DNA from: Bog-752 sp963799395
GTDB taxonomy: Bacteria; Actinomycetota; Thermoleophilia; UBA2241
DNA: 64,000 nucleotides
Direction of reading: 5' to 3'
Assembly: GCA_963799395.1 (NCBI GenBank)
Contig: CAWCWZ010000043.1
Location: 1-64,000 of the forward strand
The notes under the pieces were generated by a model. It did no database searches, had not been told where the DNA came from, and saw nothing but the letters and a program-made list of their open reading frames with translations. The position numbers and the translations under genes are program-made. Positions 61,297-64,000 of the stretch are shown piece after piece (position 1 is the first letter of the stretch; each line of letters starts with the position of its first letter).

Positions 61297-62408
61297 ATGG
61301 CAGAGACCACGGACCAGCTGATCGACGACGTCGGGGCGGAGCTCGGCGAGCTGCGCCGCACCGCCGACCGTCTCGACGAGGCGGTAGCCGCCCAGCAAGG
61401 CCTGAACCGCACCGACCTGCGCTGCATCGGCATCCTCTACCGCCGTGGCCGCGTCACGGCCGGCGAGCTCGCCGAGGAGAGCGGCCTGACCCCGGGGGCG
61501 ATCACTACCGTCCTCGACCGCATGGAGCGCAACGGCTACGCCAACCGCGTGGCCGACCCCAGCGACCGGCGGCGCGTGATGGTCACCTCGACCGCCGCCA
61601 CCCGAGAGCTGGGGGCGCGCGTCTACGGCGAGGTCGAGCTCGCCGGCCGGGCGCAGCTCGAACGGCTCGACGCCGCCGGCGTCGCTCTGATCCGCGACTA
61701 CCTGCGCGGCATCCGCGAGTTCTACGAAGAGCTGGTGCGCGGCATCGCCGCTCCCGCGCCCGAGGGCGGACGCGACTGTCACCGCCGCGGCCCAGGGCCG
61801 CAGTTCACCGCCCCGCTCGACGGCGTGCGGCTCGGGCGCCTCGAGTTCATCAAGGGCGCCGCCAAGGTCTCGATCGCCGTCGACGCCTGGCTGACCGAGC
61901 CTCTACCGCGCCAGGTTCGAGGGCAACGTCCCCGAGATCAGGGTCGACGGCGGCACGGTCACGATCGGCACCAGGCGACACCTGCTGGCCTTCGACTGGC
62001 GTGTCGCCAGGTCGGCCATCTGGCTCAACCCCGCCGTGCCCTGGGAGGTCTCCCTGAAGGGCGGCATGTGGAAGCTCACCTGCGACCTGCGCGGACTCGA
62101 CCTGCGCTCCCTCGACGTGGGCGGCGGAGCCAGCGACGTCGAGATCTGGCTGCCCGCGGCGACCGGCATCGTACCAGTGCGCATCTCGGGCGGCGCCAGC
62201 GACGTGAAGATGCACCGGCCCGCCGCCAGCGCCGTGGTCGCCGAAGTCTCGGGCGGCGCCAGCAACCTCATCGTCGACGGCCGCCGTCTGGGCTCGATGA
62301 GCGGCCACAGCCGCTTCGAGACCGACTCGCCGGCATCCGCCGCCGCCGATCGCTATCGAGGTGCGTCTGAGCGGCGGCGCGAGCCAGCTCGTCATCGACG
62401 TCGTCTGA
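61297..62408 (+). CDS. MarR-family regulator fused to a GGAS-repeat beta domain, two frame changes
   Basis: About 370 codons. Residues about 1-150 are a MarR winged helix (LNRTDLRCIGILYRRGRVTA, LAEESGLTPGAITTVLDRME, NGYANRVADPSDRRRVMVTS). Then the frame, after shifts near 61900 and 62350, continues as VDGGTVTIGTRRHLLAFDWR and WLNPAVPWEVSLKGGMWKLT, followed by four repeats with GGAS: VGGGASDVEIW, ISGGASDVKMH, VSGGASNLIVD, LSGGASQLVID. This looks like a DUF4097-type beta-helix attached to a regulator. The fold may sense a ligand or bind a surface. Divergent from the DrrAB operon. Confidence 0.78.
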
Positions 62409-62449
62409 GGACGGCGTCGGCGCGGCACGACGTGGCGCGGGGCGCGGCG

Positions 62450-63492
62450 CGACAGCGCGGCGCCTCGGTCCCGCGGCCCCGCCAGCGGCAGGCGCAGCGC
62501 GATCGTCGTGCCCTTCCCCTGCATGCTTTGCGCGGTGATGGCGACCCCCGTGGCGCTCGACGATCCAGCGCGCGATGGCCAGGCCGAGGCCGCTGCCGCC
62601 GCCGTCGCGCGAGCGCGACGAGTCGGCCCGGTAGAAGCGGTCGAAGACGTGGTCGAGATCGGCGGGCGCGATGCCCGAGCCCTCGTCGGCCACGTCGACG
62701 ACCGCCGCGTCGCCGGCGACCGTCAGGTTCACGCCGCACGTTGCCGCCCGGTGAGGAGTGCTCGATCCCGTTGCGCACGATGTTGCGCAGGGCGCGCTCG
62801 AGGTGGGCCGCGTCGGCGGTGGCGGTGACGGCGCCGGACGGCGCCGTCACCGCCACCGCCACCCGGGCCCTCTCCCCCATCGCGCGCATGCCTTCGGCCG
62901 TGCGCCGCACGAGCTCGGCCAGCTCGACCGGGGCGAAGCGCAGCTCCTCCTGATGGGCGTCGATCCGCGACAGCAGCAGAAGGTCGTCGACGATGGCGCT
63001 CATGCGATCGACCTCCTCGAGACCGCTGCTCACCGCCTCGCGCAGCTCGTCGGGCCGCCCGGCGGGAGCGCCCCCGCCGGGCTCGTCGCGCAGGGCCACC
63101 TCGAAGTCGGCCTTCATGATCGCGAGCGGCGTGCGCAACTCGTGCGAGGCGTCGGCGACGAAGCGCTTCTGGGCGCCGTAGAGCTCGCGGATGGGCCGCA
63201 GCGTGCGCCGCGCGTACCAGAACCCGAGCCCGCCGACGGCCACGATGATGACGCCGTCGAGCGCGACGAGCTGCCAGCGCACGCGGTTGATCGACCGCGA
63301 GGCGATCGCACGCTCGACCTCGGCCTCGCCGCCGCCGGAGGAGCCCTGGGCCACGTCGGAGATGTTGGTCTTGACGGTCAGGTACATGACCACGCCCGAG
63401 ACCACGACGAGCGCGACGACGATCGCCGTGAACAGCACGACGAGCCGCGTGGTCGCCCGGGCGAAGACGTCGGCACCGGCGGCCGGACTCAC
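62450..63492 (-). CDS. Sensor histidine kinase (two-component), frame changes near its end
   Basis: GTG 63492 overlaps the response regulator stop (GTGA). Two helices (residues about 13-35 and 78-100: RLVVLFTAIVVALVVVSGVV, LVALDGVIIVAVGGLGFWYA) flank a short outside loop rich in Gly and Ser. HisKA is clear: QKRFVADASHELRTPLAIMK. Shifts near 62740 and 62555 separate it from the ATPase lobe, NIVRNGIEHSSPGG (N box), DVADEGSGIAPADLDHVFDR (G1) and GSGLGLAIARWIVERHGG (G2), TTIALRLPLAGP at the end. The precise C-terminus is not fixed because an indel obscures the stop. It includes a 21-bp palindrome. Confidence 0.85.
62815..62860. repeat. 21-bp perfect inverted repeat inside the histidine kinase gene
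   Basis: GGCGGTGGCGGTGACGGCGC and one C (62815-62835) pair exactly with 62840-62860 around GGAC. It codes, on the minus strand, for VAVTAPSGAVTATAD, between HisKA and the ATPase lobe. Confidence 0.85.
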
Positions 63493-64000
63493 GGCGGGCT
63501 CACCCGCAGGCTGTAGCCGACGCCGCGCACCGTCTTGAAGAGGCTGGGCCCGTCGGGCCGGTCGACCTTGCGGCGCAGGTTCTTCAGGTGCACGTCGACG
63601 ACGTTGCTGGAGGCGTCGTATTCGTCGTCCCAGACGTGGTCGAGGATGCGCTCGCGACTGAGCACCTCGCCGGGGTGGCGCATGAGGAACTCGAGCAGCG
63701 AGAACTCCTTGGCCGTGAGCTCGAGGGCCAGCGCCGCCGCGGCGCGCCGTTCGCGAGACCGGATCGAGCGTGAGGTCGCCGGCCGCGAGGGTCACGGGCA
63801 GGGCATGGCGCGGCCGCCGCAGCAGCGTACGCACGCGGGCGACGAGCTCCTCGAAGGCGAACGGCTTGACGAGGTAGTCGTCGGCGCCGCTGTCGAGGCC
63901 GGTGACCTTGTCGTCGGTCGTGTCGCGGGCGGTGAGCATGAGCACCGGCACCGTCAGGCCGCGGTCGCGCAGATCGCGGCAGAGCGTGAACCCGTCGATG
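63489..64000 (-). CDS. OmpR-family response regulator, partial, one frame change
   Basis: C-terminal two thirds; the start is outside the window. Receiver text: PVLMLTARDTTDDKVTGLDS and GADDYLVKPFAFEELVARVR (Thr and Lys of the active site). After a shift near 63745 the DNA-binding winged helix continues with RHPGEVLSRERILDHVWDDE, NVVDVHLKNLRRKVDRPDGP and LFKTVRGVGYSLRVSPP, the OmpR/PhoB pattern. Its stop overlaps the kinase start. Confidence 0.9.

Noticed and set aside
1..64000. CRISPR arrays, rRNA genes, prophage or integrase with att sites.
   Set aside because: No regularly spaced repeats, no rRNA stretches and no integrase or phage structural genes were seen on either strand.

Overview
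This is about 64 kb of a high-GC (near 70%) bacterial chromosome. The order infC-rpmI-rplT-rRNA methyltransferase-pheS-pheT, frequent GTG/TTG starts, translational-coupling overlaps, DrrAB-like exporters and DUF7144/TfoX/TM-nitroreductase type proteins point to an actinobacterium (Actinomycetota). Nfn- and Hnd-type electron-transfer genes suggest an anaerobe or facultative anaerobe. Class and genus cannot be fixed from the window. No rRNA, convincing tRNA or CRISPR array is present. Many clearly conserved genes, including essential single-copy pheT and thrS, are broken by single-base frame changes while homology continues uninterrupted in the next frame; I read most of these as sequencing indels, not decay.

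Layout. 0-6.4 kb (minus): end of a glycoamylase-like (GH144-type) gene, then the translation cluster infC-rpmI-rplT-TrmH/SpoU methyltransferase-pheS-pheT. 6.5-17.6 kb: an APC amino-acid permease with tandem terminator hairpins, then housekeeping and unknown minus-strand genes (NUDIX, GNAT, two methyltransferases, small membrane proteins, a flavin reductase, a DUF2207-like protein) and thrS. 17.8-22 kb: a compositionally different patch with an HNH endonuclease, a TacA antitoxin beside a truncated TacT toxin, an alpha/beta hydrolase, a SnoaL-like protein and an MNT-HEPN toxin-antitoxin pair whose promoter and start codon lie in a 38-bp dyad. 22.1-24.1 kb: autoregulated TetR-MFS efflux operon. 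24.1-29.7 kb: a membrane-anchored sulfite-oxidase-family enzyme, then a divergent pair: a PLP decarboxylase fused to a VOC domain, and a non-pyrrolysine MttB-family methyltransferase.

29.7-36.7 kb: TfoX-like protein, two tandem TM nitroreductases, a cNMP/CBS/DUF294 signalling protein, a sugar-isomerase-like TIM barrel, GNAT, and isochorismatase. 36.7-44 kb (minus): a redox operon coding NuoE/HndA-, NuoF/HndC- and NuoG-like subunits followed by NfnA and NfnB, predicted to connect NADH, ferredoxin and NADPH pools. 44.3-47.3 kb (plus): a ferric-reductase-like flavocytochrome, an FMN-binding protein and its flavin transferase ApbE, a likely route for electrons to the outside. 47-53 kb: DUF7144, thioesterase, MarR-ABC exporter operon, M29 aminopeptidase, F420/NADP-type reductase. 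53.2-55.5 kb: a second Nfn in which both subunits are one polypeptide.

55.8-64 kb: a zinc-ribbon protein, a secreted coiled-coil protein with a lysozyme-like end, an IS5/IS1182-type transposase scrap, two tandem DrrAB-like exporter pairs (one of lower GC), a divergent MarR regulator fused to a GGAS-repeat beta domain, and an OmpR-type two-component system running off the right edge. Perfect GC-rich inverted repeats of 11-24 bp with very short loops occur throughout, as terminators between genes but also inside coding sequence.
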